Of a stretch of 64,000 bases of DNA, positions 50,461 through 59,388 are shown one piece after another. The first letter of the stretch is position 1, and each line of letters opens with the position of its first letter. The stretch is taken from positions 16,417 through 80,416 of the forward strand of contig JAAENC010000191.1 of the NCBI GenBank assembly GCA_024224815.1, read 5' to 3'. Both the position numbers and the translations under genes were made by a program. The notes beneath the pieces are model-generated. The model was not told the DNA's origin. It did no database searches and saw only the letters and a program-made list of their open reading frames with translations. This DNA comes from Chloroflexota bacterium (GTDB taxonomy: Bacteria > Chloroflexota > Anaerolineae > Anaerolineales > Villigracilaceae).

Positions 50461-50554
50461 TGTCTTTGCGAGCCCCGATGCTTTCCGGGGAGAAGCAATC
50501 TCCTTCCTGGGCTGGAGATTGCCGCGTCGCAAGAACATGCTCCTCGCAAAGACA
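50461..50554. repeat. Palindromic dispersed repeat, copy D, inside the dcw cluster
   Basis: TGTCTTTGCGAG (50461-50472) is the exact complement of CTCGCAAAGACA (50543-50554). The inner arms are GAAGCAATCTCC and GGAGATTGCCGCGTCGC, and CCCCGATGCTTTCCGGGG forms its own hairpin. It fills the cvpA-murC gap and ends 21 bases before the murC start. Confidence 0.82.
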
Positions 50555-50575
50555 TAGAAAGATAACTAAAAAAAC

Positions 50576-51904
50576 ATGAAAAAACGCACACACTTCATCG
50601 GCATTGGTGGTACAGGACTTTCAGCCATCGCTCGTCTTCTTCACGAGAGCGGTTATGAAGTCACGGGTTCAGATATGAATCCCTCCACTTTTGTAGATGA
50701 TTTGCGTGAAATCGGTATCACTGTTTATATCGGGCACGCTGCCGAACAAATCGGCGCTGCAGAACAGATCGTGCGCTCTTCTGCCATTCCAGACCACAAC
50801 CCCGAGGTTGTGGCCGCGCTCGAAAGAGGCATCCCCGTTTATAAACGTTCCGATTTTCTAGGGCGTTTAATGGAAGACAAGATCGGTATCGCCATCGCTG
50901 GAACGCACGGAAAAACCTCCACAACGGCAATGATGGCTTGGACTTTAACAGAATTAAAAGAAGACCCCTCCTTTATCGTTGGGGGCACGATTAACAAAAT
51001 GAATGTCAATGCTCACGCTGGTAAAGGTGAAGCTTTTGTCATCGAAGCGGACGAATATGATCGCATGTTTTTGGGCCTAAAACCGACCATTGGCATTATC
51101 ACCAATCTCGAACACGATCATCCTGATATTTACCCAACGGCTGAAAATTTTATCGAAGCCTTTGTCGATTTTGTCCATCTCTTGCCAGAAGACGGCGTTT
51201 TGATTTACTGCGCCGATGATGCTGGCGCAAGGGATTTGGTCAAAGATGCGAAAGTTGAAAGCATTGGATACAGCCTTGCAAATGCCAACGCTCAAGCTAA
51301 CACACGTGGTGGATTTGATTTTGAATTTCGTTCGGTCAAAATCTCCTTACAGGTTCCTGGCAAACACAACGTCTGGAATGCATTGGCCGTGATGACTGTT
51401 GTTGAGAAATTGGGATTGTCTCTCGAAGATGCTGCCGAAGCGCTGGGATCTTTCACCGGAACCGGACGTAGATTTGACTTGCTCGGCACAGTAAACGGAA
51501 TCTCGGTCTATGACGATTACGCCCATCACCCCACCGAGATATTAGCCACTTTATCAGCCGCACGCGCCCGTCATCCAGAATCCCGGATTTGGGCAGTTTG
51601 GCAGCCGCATACTTATTCTCGGACGCAACTTCTCTTCGAAGAATTTACACAAGCCTTTGACGATGCCGACCAAGTGCTTGTAACCGAAGTTTATAGATCA
51701 CGCGAGCCAAAAGAAGAGTTCTCATCTGCACTCGTTGTCAATGCGATGAAACATTCTTTTGCCAGATTCATTTCTAAATTAGAAGATACAAGTAATTATT
51801 TAATAAAAAATCTCCGCGCCAACGATGTGCTTCTCGTCCTTTCTGCAGGAGATGCAAATGAGATTTCTCACGCTGTATTCGAAGCTTTGCAAAGGAAAGG
51901 ATGA
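50576..51904 (+). CDS. murC: UDP-N-acetylmuramate--L-alanine ligase MurC
   Basis: A 442-residue ligase that adds L-Ala to UDP-MurNAc. HFIGIGGTGLSAIARLLHESG is the Rossmann start, GIAIAGTHGKTSTTAMMAW the ATP loop near residue 102, and FVIEADEYDRMFL and NLEHDHPDIYPT the metal/substrate blocks. The C-terminal domain has TGRRFDLLG, DDYAHHPTEILATL and AVWQPHTYSRT. All motifs are intact. No ribosome site is visible before the ATG, and the region upstream is the palindromic repeat, so its translation signal may have been altered. Confidence 0.95.
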   Translation: MKKRTHFIGIGGTGLSAIARLLHESGYEVTGSDMNPSTFVDDLREIGITVYIGHAAEQIGAAEQIVRSSAIPDHNPEVVAALERGIPVYKRSDFLGRLMEDKIGIAIAGTHGKTSTTAMMAWTLTELKEDPSFIVGGTINKMNVNAHAGKGEAFVIEADEYDRMFLGLKPTIGIITNLEHDHPDIYPTAENFIEAFVDFVHLLPEDGVLIYCADDAGARDLVKDAKVESIGYSLANANAQANTRGGFDFEFRSVKISLQVPGKHNVWNALAVMTVVEKLGLSLEDAAEALGSFTGTGRRFDLLGTVNGISVYDDYAHHPTEILATLSAARARHPESRIWAVWQPHTYSRTQLLFEEFTQAFDDADQVLVTEVYRSREPKEEFSSALVVNAMKHSFARFISKLEDTSNYLIKNLRANDVLLVLSAGDANEISHAVFEALQRKG

Positions 51905-51908
51905 AAAG

Positions 51909-52112
51909 ATGGCTACTAAAGAGAAGAAATACCGAAAGTTTGAAGCTAATGTCGTTGGGACGCCGCCCCTCTCGATGGTTCTTGCAGATATTCCAGAACC
52001 TGACCCCGGAAAAAAGGACTTTGGACAAAAAGAAGCAATTAAAAGAAAGAAATACCTATTCCAAAGCTCTGATCTGGTCTCTCGTTTGATCGATCATTTT
52101 GTGAAAAAATAA
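51909..52112 (+). CDS. Small basic protein between murC and murB
   Basis: A 67-residue protein starting at ATG 51909, with AGGA eight bases upstream inside the end of murC. It is highly charged (KEKKYRKFEAN at the start, KKDFGQKEAIKRKKYLF in the middle) with a short helical tail SDLVSRLIDHFVKK. There is no membrane segment or known motif. Tight packing, with four bases after murC and seven before murB, supports a real gene. I do not recognise it. A division or cell-wall accessory role is possible from position alone. Confidence 0.65.
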   Translation: MATKEKKYRKFEANVVGTPPLSMVLADIPEPDPGKKDFGQKEAIKRKKYLFQSSDLVSRLIDHFVKK

Positions 52113-52119
52113 TAAAAAA

Positions 52120-53037
52120 ATGACAAAACTATCTCTCCCTACCCTCCGCGCCGCTTTTGGCGACAAGTTGCAAGAGAATATTTCTCTGGCAGCCTATACT
52201 TCTGCGCGTATTGGTGGGAAGGCAGATGCACTGATTATTGCTAACTCAGCAGATGATTTGGCCGAGATCATATCTCTGCTTTGGGAGACAAATAGCCCTT
52301 ATTTAGTGCTGGGTGGCGGCTCAAATCTGCTTATCAGCGATAAAGGATTTTCGGGCGTGATTGTGCTCAATAAGGCAAAAGCAATTCGCTTTATTGAAGA
52401 TGAAGACCCATCTGTTTTGGTGGAATCTGGCGTGACAATGAGCAGATTAGCGAATCAGGCCGCGACGAAAGGCTTGGCTGGGCTGGAATGGGCAGCTACT
52501 GTCCCCGGAACGGTCGGTGGTGCAGTTTATGGTAACGCCGGAGCTTTTGGCGGCGATATGGCCGGATGCTTGCTCCACCTTGAGTTGCTAACGGAAAATG
52601 GACGCGAAAATTGGGATGTTTCAGCGTTGGAATATGCCTATAGAAGCAGCAAGCTGAAACGAGATGCGATTAAATGCGCAATCCTTTCGGCAGAGATTAA
52701 GTTGACAAAGGGTGAGCAAGTTGAAATCCAGGGGCGGATGCGGGGTTTTATCCAAAAAAGAAAGTTGACCCAGCCCCCAGGGGCAAGTATGGGGTCGATG
52801 TTCAAAAATCCTGAAGGCGATTTTGCCGGACGTTTGATCGAAGATGCCGGGCTGAAAGGCACGCGCATTGGCAATGTGGAAATCAGTACCAAGCACGGAA
52901 ATTTTTTCATCAATCATGGTGAAACAAAATCCAACGATGTGATTGCGTTGATAGAGCTGGTACAAAAGACGGTTTTTGAGAAATTTGGCGAAAAGCTTGA
53001 GCTAGAAGTTGAAATTATTGGTAAAGAGCATGAATAA
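52120..53037 (+). CDS. murB: UDP-N-acetylenolpyruvoylglucosamine reductase MurB
   Basis: A 305-residue FAD enzyme that makes UDP-MurNAc from the enolpyruvyl precursor using NADPH. The FAD domain has YTSARIGGKADALI and VLGGGSNLLISDKGFSGVIV. AATVPGTVGGAVYGNAGAFGG is the active-site block and YAYRSSKLK the substrate block. The C-terminal domain has GASMGSMFKNPEGDFAGRLI and ISTKHGNFFIN. It has the short form lacking the YxxxR-rich insertion of enterobacterial MurB. It overlaps ddl by eight bases. Confidence 0.95.
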   Translation: MTKLSLPTLRAAFGDKLQENISLAAYTSARIGGKADALIIANSADDLAEIISLLWETNSPYLVLGGGSNLLISDKGFSGVIVLNKAKAIRFIEDEDPSVLVESGVTMSRLANQAATKGLAGLEWAATVPGTVGGAVYGNAGAFGGDMAGCLLHLELLTENGRENWDVSALEYAYRSSKLKRDAIKCAILSAEIKLTKGEQVEIQGRMRGFIQKRKLTQPPGASMGSMFKNPEGDFAGRLIEDAGLKGTRIGNVEISTKHGNFFINHGETKSNDVIALIELVQKTVFEKFGEKLELEVEIIGKEHE

Positions 53038-54124
53038 GAAACTCAAAATAGCCATCCTTTTCGGCGGGCGCTCCGGCGAGCACGAGGTTTCGTTGGCTTC
53101 AGCGAAATCGGTGTTGGGCGCGTTGGATACGAATAAATATGACGTGGTGCAAATTGGCATCACGCATGATGGGGCGTGGTTGAGCGGCGAAAATGTTTTA
53201 GAAGCGTTGACTAGTGGAAATACAGACAAACTTGATAAAGTTGTTTTTCCGCCAGATCCTTCGCAGCAGGGCATTTATGTAATAGGCAATGCGCAATACG
53301 AACTTTTGAGCGATTTTGACGTAGTTTTCCCTGTTATGCACGGTACTTTTAGCGAAGATGGCACCATGCAAGGTTTGCTCGAAATGGCAGATGTAGCCTA
53401 TGTTGGCGCAGGCGTAACCGGTGCAGCCGTAGGTATGGATAAAGGCATTTTCAAAGATGTAATGGTCGCCAATGATATCCCCGTTGTTGAAGGTGTGATG
53501 GTTTTACGCGCTGAAATCGAGAGCGAGATAAATACCGTTATCTCAAAAGTTGAAAGTCTCGGATACCCCGTCTTTGTAAAACCTGCCAATATGGGTTCTT
53601 CGGTTGGCGTGAGCAAATGTGATAATCGCTCTTCTTTGAGCGAAGGTTTAATAGAAGCCGCTCAATATGACCGCCGCATTTTGGTCGAGCGCGGAATCAA
53701 TGCTCGCGAGATCGAGATCAGCGTTTTGGGCAACGATAATCCGGAAGCTTCTATGCCCGGCGAAGTAGAACCAAGCCGTGAGTTTTACTCTTACGAATCA
53801 AAATATGTGGATGGCACATCCGGGCTGATGATTCCCGCGCCCATCTCTGAAGAAATGACAGAAAGGATGCGCGAAATCGCCATACAGACCTATCAGGCTA
53901 TTGACTGCGCAGGTATGGCGCGTGTAGACTTTTTGCTTGATAAAAACGATGGAAAATTCTATCTAAATGAAGTCAATACTATCCCGGGTTTTACCGAAAT
54001 TAGCATGTACCCCAAACTCTGGGATGCGAGTGGGCTGCCTTACCCAAAATTAGTAGATCGTCTAATTGAATTGGCATTAGAACGAAAAGAAGATAGAGAC
54101 CGTACAAAAAGACGCTTTGAGTGA
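53030..54124 (+). CDS. ddl: D-alanine--D-alanine ligase
   Basis: A 364-residue ATP-grasp ligase joining two D-Ala. ILFGGRSGEHEVSLASAKSV is the N-terminal signature. VFPVMHGTFSEDGTMQGLLE follows, then VKPANMGSSVGVSK in the ATP-grasp core, and FYLNEVNTIPGFTEISMYPKL, the C-terminal metal-binding block. In the EHEVS-type loop, Glu14 and the Ser are in place. The start at ATG 53030 lies inside the end of murB, and the 3' end overlaps upstream codons of ftsQ. Confidence 0.95.
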   Translation: MNKKLKIAILFGGRSGEHEVSLASAKSVLGALDTNKYDVVQIGITHDGAWLSGENVLEALTSGNTDKLDKVVFPPDPSQQGIYVIGNAQYELLSDFDVVFPVMHGTFSEDGTMQGLLEMADVAYVGAGVTGAAVGMDKGIFKDVMVANDIPVVEGVMVLRAEIESEINTVISKVESLGYPVFVKPANMGSSVGVSKCDNRSSLSEGLIEAAQYDRRILVERGINAREIEISVLGNDNPEASMPGEVEPSREFYSYESKYVDGTSGLMIPAPISEEMTERMREIAIQTYQAIDCAGMARVDFLLDKNDGKFYLNEVNTIPGFTEISMYPKLWDASGLPYPKLVDRLIELALERKEDRDRTKRRFE

Positions 54125-54137
54125 TCTGGAAAAGGCT

Positions 54138-55127
54138 ATGAGTAAGAAAAAAGAACTAAACAGAGCAGAAAAAGTCCGTCGACGACGCGGCAGGATCAGA
54201 GAGCAGGAGATTAAAGACAAACCTGTCCTGAAACCTGTTTCGGCTATCCGTCCTTCAGAAGAGACGAGCTTTATTGGTACGAAGAAACGCAAGGTTAAAA
54301 CCCAGCGTTACGAAGCGACCGCACTCGCTCCCACAAATGAAGCTTTGCGTCCGCGCGCCAATAAAGAAAATGCGCGTACGCTTTCAATGCCCGAGCTGCG
54401 CATCGAGTGGCGTGCGGTATCTGCGGCACTGATCATTTTCCTGGGCGTTGGCCTCTATTTGCTCTTTACATCGCCTTATTTTATGGTTGCGCCGCCGAAA
54501 ATTCGTGGCAATCAACATCTCCCCTCCGAAGAAATTGCCAACGCGCTCGCTTTGGATGGACAGAATATTTTTAGTATCGTGCCCGAAAAACTTGAACGTG
54601 ATTTACTGCTCAAACACCCGGGCTTGGCAGGTGTTGAAATAACGCTCAGCCTGCCCAATGTCGCGAGCGTTAGCGTGCAAGAGCGTCAACCCGCACTTAT
54701 TTGGCAGCAGGATGGAAAAGCCGCCTGGGTTGATCTGGAGGGCGTAGCCTTCCGAGCAACATCCCATGTAGAGGGATTAATTACCGTATCCGCTCTTGGC
54801 TCTCCGCCTGCTCCCGCTGTGGATATATCTACCCTCAATGAGTTGGCACCGCCTCCTTTTATCGAACCCAAAACGGTGCTTGCGCTCCAGGCATTAGTCG
54901 CTCATGTGCCTGCTGGTACAGTCATTGTTTATGACCCCAAATCTGGTCTCGGCTGGATAGATTCGCGCGGCTGGACCGTAGAACTCGGCGATATTACAGA
55001 AGAAATTGGGTTAAAATTACGTCTTTATGAAAGAATGCTCGGTTGGTTTGAGCATAATAACGTTAGACCAATATTGGTGAATTTAGAATATCCACACGCC
55101 CCTTATTATCGGACGGAGCCAAAGTAA
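54138..55127 (+). CDS. ftsQ: Cell division protein FtsQ/DivIB
   Basis: A 329-residue single-pass protein with a long, strongly basic cytoplasmic N-terminus (about 95 residues, with KKKELNRAEKVRRRRGR), one membrane helix (about 97-120), and an extracytoplasmic POTRA domain. The POTRA domain begins FMVAPPKIRGNQHLPSEEIA, then LLKHPGLAGVEITLSLPNVASVSVQERQP. The beta domain has IDSRGWTVELGD. It recruits FtsL-like and FtsW/FtsI proteins. ATG 54138 is preferred over a TTG at 54117 because GGA-AAGG lies at proper distance. It ends one base before ftsA. Confidence 0.9.
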   Translation: MSKKKELNRAEKVRRRRGRIREQEIKDKPVLKPVSAIRPSEETSFIGTKKRKVKTQRYEATALAPTNEALRPRANKENARTLSMPELRIEWRAVSAALIIFLGVGLYLLFTSPYFMVAPPKIRGNQHLPSEEIANALALDGQNIFSIVPEKLERDLLLKHPGLAGVEITLSLPNVASVSVQERQPALIWQQDGKAAWVDLEGVAFRATSHVEGLITVSALGSPPAPAVDISTLNELAPPPFIEPKTVLALQALVAHVPAGTVIVYDPKSGLGWIDSRGWTVELGDITEEIGLKLRLYERMLGWFEHNNVRPILVNLEYPHAPYYRTEPK

Positions 55128-55128
55128 G

Positions 55129-56358
55129 ATGGAAGAAATTGTCGTAGGGATTGACGTAGGCACAACAAAAGTTTGCACCCTCGTTGGGCGCATGGAAGAT
55201 GCAGAAACGCTGCGTATTTTAGGCGTGGGAATAGTGCCCTCGAAGGGCATTAACAAGGGTGTGATCGTTGACCTTGATGCAACTTCTCAGGCGATCACCC
55301 GCTCTGTAGAGCGTGCCGAACAAAGTTCTGGCATAGAAGTTGCCTCTGCTTTGGTCAGCATTGCCGGAGCGCATGTTTCTTCGATCAACAGCCGTGGCGA
55401 AGTTGGTATTACAGGCGGCATTGTAGACGATTATGATGTGCAGCGTGCGCTTGAATCTGCGCGTGCCATTGCCATTCCGCACAGCCGTGAAGTAATCCAT
55501 ATTGTGCAGCGTGGATTTAGCATTGATGGGCAAGACGGAATTCGTACCCCAGTTGGCATGCACGGTTATAGACTAGAAGTAGAAACGCATATCATCACAG
55601 CAGCAGCGGCAACGGTAGAAAATTTACGCCAATGCGTAGGTGCGGCAGGCGTGGAAGTGCAACAATTTGTGCTTAATCCGCTTGCTTCAGGGGAAGTTGT
55701 CCTAACCGAAAATGAACGCCAAATGGGTGCTGCCGTTTGTGATATTGGCGGCGGAACAACCGATATGGCAATTTATGTAGATGGTAAAGTCTGGCATACG
55801 ATGGTTCTCGCAGTAGGCGGTAATCATCTTTCTGCAGATATTGCGCACGGACTTCGTCTCCCTGTTGCGCAGGCAGAAGAGATCAAATTGCAGCAGGGTT
55901 ATGCGCTTCGTGCCGAGATCGGCGCAGAAGATTATTTCTCTGTGCGCCCCTTTGGCGAAGATAAAGCTGTCAATATCAACAGACAAGAATTAGCACATAT
56001 TATCGAAGCGCGTGTTGAAGAGATCTTTGAACTTTCTCTTCAGGAAATTAAACGCTCCGGCTACGATGGTCTCCTCCCCGCAGGAATGGTGCTAACTGGC
56101 GGAACAAGTGCTTTACCCGCAATTCGTGATCTTGCCAGCGATGTACTTGGCATTCCTGTACGAATTGCACAACCCGAAAATATCGTCGGGATGGTAGATA
56201 AACTCCATTCACCGGCATATTCAACCAGCGTGGGTTTGTTGCGCTGGGCGATTGCGATGCAAGAAAAACATGTACAGCAAAAGCGTGGACGAAAAAAAGG
56301 AGAAAAAGGTATGAAACTTGGTGTTGCAAAAGATTGGATCAAGAGATTATTGCCCTAA
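55129..56358 (+). CDS. ftsA: Cell division actin-like protein FtsA
   Basis: A 409-residue actin-fold protein that tethers FtsZ to the membrane. IVVGIDVGTTKVCTLVG is the phosphate-1 loop, VCDIGGGTTDMAIYVDG the phosphate-2 loop, and GMVLTGGTSALPAIRDLA the adenosine block. The 1C domain has the SHTS-like segment with ALVSIAGAHVSSINSRG. The C-terminus MKLGVAKDWIKRLLP is an amphipathic membrane-targeting helix, as expected. It sits directly before ftsZ with a 92-base gap. Confidence 0.95.
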   Translation: MEEIVVGIDVGTTKVCTLVGRMEDAETLRILGVGIVPSKGINKGVIVDLDATSQAITRSVERAEQSSGIEVASALVSIAGAHVSSINSRGEVGITGGIVDDYDVQRALESARAIAIPHSREVIHIVQRGFSIDGQDGIRTPVGMHGYRLEVETHIITAAAATVENLRQCVGAAGVEVQQFVLNPLASGEVVLTENERQMGAAVCDIGGGTTDMAIYVDGKVWHTMVLAVGGNHLSADIAHGLRLPVAQAEEIKLQQGYALRAEIGAEDYFSVRPFGEDKAVNINRQELAHIIEARVEEIFELSLQEIKRSGYDGLLPAGMVLTGGTSALPAIRDLASDVLGIPVRIAQPENIVGMVDKLHSPAYSTSVGLLRWAIAMQEKHVQQKRGRKKGEKGMKLGVAKDWIKRLLP

Positions 56359-56450
56359 TTCTCAATATTGTCTCCTACCCCTTCTTAGGGAGCAGGAAAA
56401 TTTATTCACTAACTTATCTGGCAGATAAGAAAATATAAGTAAGGAGAAAA

Positions 56451-57623
56451 ATGATGGACTCGAAGAAAGCTAGTAACTCAGAAGCCTTTGCACGGATCAA
56501 AGTGATCGGTGTAGGCGGTGGCGGCTCAAATGCCGTAGACAGAATGATGGCAGAAGGTATTCAGGGCGTTGAATTTATCACCGTTAATACCGATGCTCAA
56601 GCCTTAATGCTCTCGAAAGCGCCAACACGTATTCGGCTTGGTGATAAATTGACCCGCGGACTTGGCGCAGGCGGCGATCCTGAAATTGGACGCAAATCTG
56701 CCGAAGAATCCGCAGATGACCTTTACGCAGCGCTTAAAGGCACAGATATGGTCTTTATCACCGCTGGTATGGGTGGTGGAACAGGCACTGGCGCGGCTCC
56801 TGTCGTTGCACAAATTGCCAAAGAATCAGGTGCATTAACGATTGGTGTTGTTACCCGCCCCTTTACTTTTGAAGGTGCTCGCAGAATGCAATCCGCTGAT
56901 GAGGGGATCGGTACATTCAAAGAACATGCTGATACCTTAATTGCAATTCCCAATGACCGTTTGCTTCAGCTTGCTGATAAACGTGCCTCTTTGCAGGATA
57001 CTTTCCGCATGGCGGATGAAGTTTTGCATCAGGGTATTCAAGGTATTTCAGAATTGATCACAATTCCCGGTTTGATCAACCTTGACTTTGCAGATGTTAA
57101 AACGATCATGTCTGAAGGTGGCGCAGCATTAATGGCTGTCGGCGAAGGCGAAGGCGATGAACGCGCCCGCAAAGCAGCCGAAGCAGCTATCTCTAGCCAA
57201 TTGTTAGATATCACTATTGACGGCGCACGCGGTGTTCTCTTTAATGTAACCGGCGGCTCAGACTTGACCCTTTTCGAGGTCAACCAGGCTGCTGCAATTA
57301 TTCGCGAGACCACACACCCAGATGTAAATATGATCTTTGGTGCTGTGATCGACCCGAATATGGGCGATGAAATTCGCGTAACCGTTATTGCAACAGGTTT
57401 TGAGCGCAATGGTATTCCTCGCCGCATTTTGCGCCCGACACGTCGGCAGGAAGAAAAGAAAGAAAATAAAAATACCTCCTTTGTTCGCCCAGTAGCAGAA
57501 GAAAGAGAGAGTATTAGCATTAGCGTAGAGCCACAACCTGCTCGCAAAGAAGTTTCTGAAAAGAAACCAAGCTATAACGATAACGATCTCGACATCCCGA
57601 CCTTCTTGCGCAACCGTCGGTAA
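56451..57623 (+). CDS. ftsZ: Cell division GTPase FtsZ
   Basis: A 390-residue tubulin-like GTPase forming the division ring. [17 protein letters not shown] is the first nucleotide loop, [13 protein letters not shown] the tubulin signature, and [11 protein letters not shown]-type block [17 protein letters not shown] the T7 synergy loop. A short linker leads to the C-terminal peptide [12 protein letters not shown], the docking site for FtsA and other partners. AAGGAG precedes the start. It closes the dcw cluster; a weak hairpin TCCTAACTATCTTAGGA at 57633-57649 follows. Confidence 0.97.
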   Translation: MMDSKKASNSEAFARIKVIGVGGGGSNAVDRMMAEGIQGVEFITVNTDAQALMLSKAPTRIRLGDKLTRGLGAGGDPEIGRKSAEESADDLYAALKGTDMVFITAGMGGGTGTGAAPVVAQIAKESGALTIGVVTRPFTFEGARRMQSADEGIGTFKEHADTLIAIPNDRLLQLADKRASLQDTFRMADEVLHQGIQGISELITIPGLINLDFADVKTIMSEGGAALMAVGEGEGDERARKAAEAAISSQLLDITIDGARGVLFNVTGGSDLTLFEVNQAAAIIRETTHPDVNMIFGAVIDPNMGDEIRVTVIATGFERNGIPRRILRPTRRQEEKKENKNTSFVRPVAEERESISISVEPQPARKEVSEKKPSYNDNDLDIPTFLRNRR

Positions 57624-57698
57624 ATAATATTTTCCTAACTATCTTAGGATTTACAAGTGAGCGAATTTCTGTTCTCTTGATGATTTAAGTACGTAGAA

Positions 57699-57760
57699 AA
57701 ACGAGTCCTGTAGGTCCACCAGGAAGCGGCCTCCTCGTCTGCCAGCGAGGAAGGTCGTTT
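57699..57760. other. Candidate structured element downstream of ftsZ
   Basis: AAACGA (57699-57704) pairs with TCGTTT (57755-57760), enclosing TCCTG/CAGGA (57706-57710 with 57720-57724) and CCTCCTCG/CGAGGAAGG (57730-57737 with 57746-57754). The three stems could form a compact three-way junction. It resembles no RNA family I know and could equally be a relic of a palindromic repeat. Confidence 0.3.
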
Positions 57761-57821
57761 CTTGCTTTAAAGAAGATGTTTTAGATGGATGTTTTGTTTT
57801 CTGGAGTGGTAAAACCACTAA

Positions 57822-57984
57822 GAGCCTATCCTAAAAATAATTATCAAGAATTGCATTGCACTTGTAGCGGAGCGGAAAGTGCGTTGCAAGTCGAGTCATC
57901 AGGTCAATTTCTCTAGCTAGAACTGCTGTGCAACGCATCCATTCGGATGCAATGCACACCTCCCCGCATTTTTAGGATAGACAC
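57822..57984. mobile_element. MITE-like element, copy 2
   Basis: A 163-base element with the same inverted ends as copy 1 (GAGCCTATCCTAAAAAT and ATTTTTAGGATAGACAC). It is flanked by TAA (or CTAA) at 57818-57821 and 57984-57987. It has no open frame of note. The inner hairpin (57926-57959) has an ATTC loop, the inverse of the GAAT loop in copy 1. Together with the palindromic repeat copy E it fills most of the 57624-58108 gap. Confidence 0.8.
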
Positions 57985-58017
57985 TAAGTCATAATGATTT
58001 CACCCTACAGGGTACGC

Positions 58018-58104
58018 GTGCGAGCCGATGTTTTTCGGCGAAGCAATCTCACTTTTGAGCAAAGAGACTGCTTCGTCAGGCTAAAGCCTTCCTCGCAGAA
58101 TTAC
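58018..58104. repeat. Palindromic dispersed repeat, copy E (degenerate)
   Basis: CGAGCCGATGTTTTTCGGCG is followed by AAGCAATCTCAC, GAGACTGCTTCGTC and CCTTCCTCGCAGAATTACG. It keeps the inner arms and a Cys-rich-type tip hairpin as in copy D but has lost the perfect TGTCTTTGCGAG ends. Confidence 0.65.
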
Positions 58105-58108
58105 GCTG

Positions 58109-58654
58109 TCACTTCTTCTCATCTACTACCCGTTTTCGTATAATCCATGATGTCCCCTCTTCACTTTGGTCAATAATTTGTGCCCCGAGTTTCTCTAAAA
58201 GCCGGTTTGATGCAGGGTTTTTAACAGTCGTCGCAGTAACACCTTCACAAAGCGGATTTTCAAATGCCCAATTGACCAATGCCCGAAGAGCTTCTGTCAT
58301 ATAACCTTTGCCTTGATAAGGTGCCGCGATACCGTACCCGATTTCGGCTTGCTTCCGTTTATTTGGCGGAGATTTGAAACCCAACAGCCCCACGCCAACA
58401 TCCTCTGCACGGATGATGATTAGCCAATAAGTTTGCCAGAGAAGTTCGTCTGCAGAGAGCGTTTTCATCTTTTCCAGTTTCATCCCAATAGCGCGAATGG
58501 CATTGGCATCAATCACACTTTTGTCGATGGGGATATTCTCTAAAAAGGGAGGCTTTTCGAGCAAGGTTTTTAATTGCGCAGTTGTTAGGGGTAGTAGATA
58601 TAGCCGAGGGGTGTGTAGCAAGTTTGGGGAAAGAGCGGGGCGATTTTTCATCAT
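58109..58654 (-). CDS. GNAT N-acetyltransferase (RimJ/RimL type)
   Basis: A 181-residue GNAT-fold acetyltransferase. LHTPRLYLLPLTTAQ is the typical first strand. GLLGFKSPPNKRKQAEIGYGI lies in the core, and APYQGKGYMTEALRALVNWAF is the acetyl-CoA pyrophosphate loop (Q-G-K-G-Y). VKNPASNRLLEKLGAQI is the C-terminal signature. The RimJ/RimL branch acetylates protein N-termini, amino acids or drugs; the substrate is unknown. It is third in a minus-strand operon behind two small membrane proteins and overlaps the preceding gene by four bases. Confidence 0.9.
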   Translation of the reverse strand: MMKNRPALSPNLLHTPRLYLLPLTTAQLKTLLEKPPFLENIPIDKSVIDANAIRAIGMKLEKMKTLSADELLWQTYWLIIIRAEDVGVGLLGFKSPPNKRKQAEIGYGIAAPYQGKGYMTEALRALVNWAFENPLCEGVTATTVKNPASNRLLEKLGAQIIDQSEEGTSWIIRKRVVDEKK

Positions 58655-59136
58655 TCTTTAAATATTTTTCGCAAATTAGAAATTGCCATCACGATGGTGA
58701 AGAAGACCATCATCAATCCGCCAGCGCCAAAGACAAGACGGCCTGTGCTAACACTCCCTGAGCCGCTGGTGCTGATTGGCCCAAGGGATGTGCTAGTGCT
58801 AAACTCTCTTTCGCCGGGGCCAAAACCGACCCATAAAGATATGGATGAAAACAGGATCATAAAAGCCAGCCCAATAAAAAATTGCATCCATAAATAAAGT
58901 TTTGATTGCATGCCATCTGGCCCAAAGGCGCCTTGGCTGGCAACCAACATTCCCGCTAGCATGAAAACGCCGCCTGCTGCGCCAACAACCCAACGGGGCG
59001 CGTTAAAGGAGCTGGGGTCGGCGTGGATGATATCGGCAGAAACCATAACGATAAAACTGCCTGCTAAAAAGAAGATGCCGCCAAAGATCATACTGCCGAG
59101 AAAAGTTTGTGGGCCATTAGATGAATTATTGGACAT
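58651..59136 (-). CDS. Four-helix membrane protein of unknown function
   Basis: A 161-residue protein with four likely membrane helices (about 12-34, 45-66, 82-103, 133-153). A Ser/Thr/Gly-rich loop (STSTSLGPISTSGSGSVSTG) lies between the third and fourth. No motif is recognised. It ends in overlap with the GNAT gene and begins two bases after the 71-residue membrane protein, so the three are one transcriptional unit. Confidence 0.7.
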   Translation of the reverse strand: MSNNSSNGPQTFLGSMIFGGIFFLAGSFIVMVSADIIHADPSSFNAPRWVVGAAGGVFMLAGMLVASQGAFGPDGMQSKLYLWMQFFIGLAFMILFSSISLWVGFGPGEREFSTSTSLGPISTSGSGSVSTGRLVFGAGGLMMVFFTIVMAISNLRKIFKE

Positions 59137-59138
59137 AA

Positions 59139-59354
59139 TTATTCTCCATCATTTGCTCTTAGATTAAAAAGTGCCATAAAGGTGCCAATTGTAAAAAGCC
59201 CGCCACCGATGAGATAGAGGATCCAGCGAGGCAGCTCTTCGAAAAGGGGAATAATGCGCAGCGCAATGAGAAGGAAGAAAAGACCCAAGGCGATATCGGA
59301 AAGACCGGCAAGGCCGAGAATTAGGCGGCGTTTATTTTTAGGGGTATTATTCAT
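59139..59354 (-). CDS. Small two-helix membrane protein
   Basis: A 71-residue protein with a basic N-terminus (NNTPKNKRRL) and two hydrophobic helices (about 11-30 and 42-62) joined by a short loop PLFEELPRW. No family is recognised. It is the first gene of the three-gene unit ending with the GNAT acetyltransferase. Reality is supported by the two-base spacing to the next gene. Confidence 0.65.
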   Translation of the reverse strand: MNNTPKNKRRLILGLAGLSDIALGLFFLLIALRIIPLFEELPRWILYLIGGGLFTIGTFMALFNLRANDGE

Positions 59355-59388
59355 GGGCTTATTTTACTTGCAAATTGCCCCCACCTAA

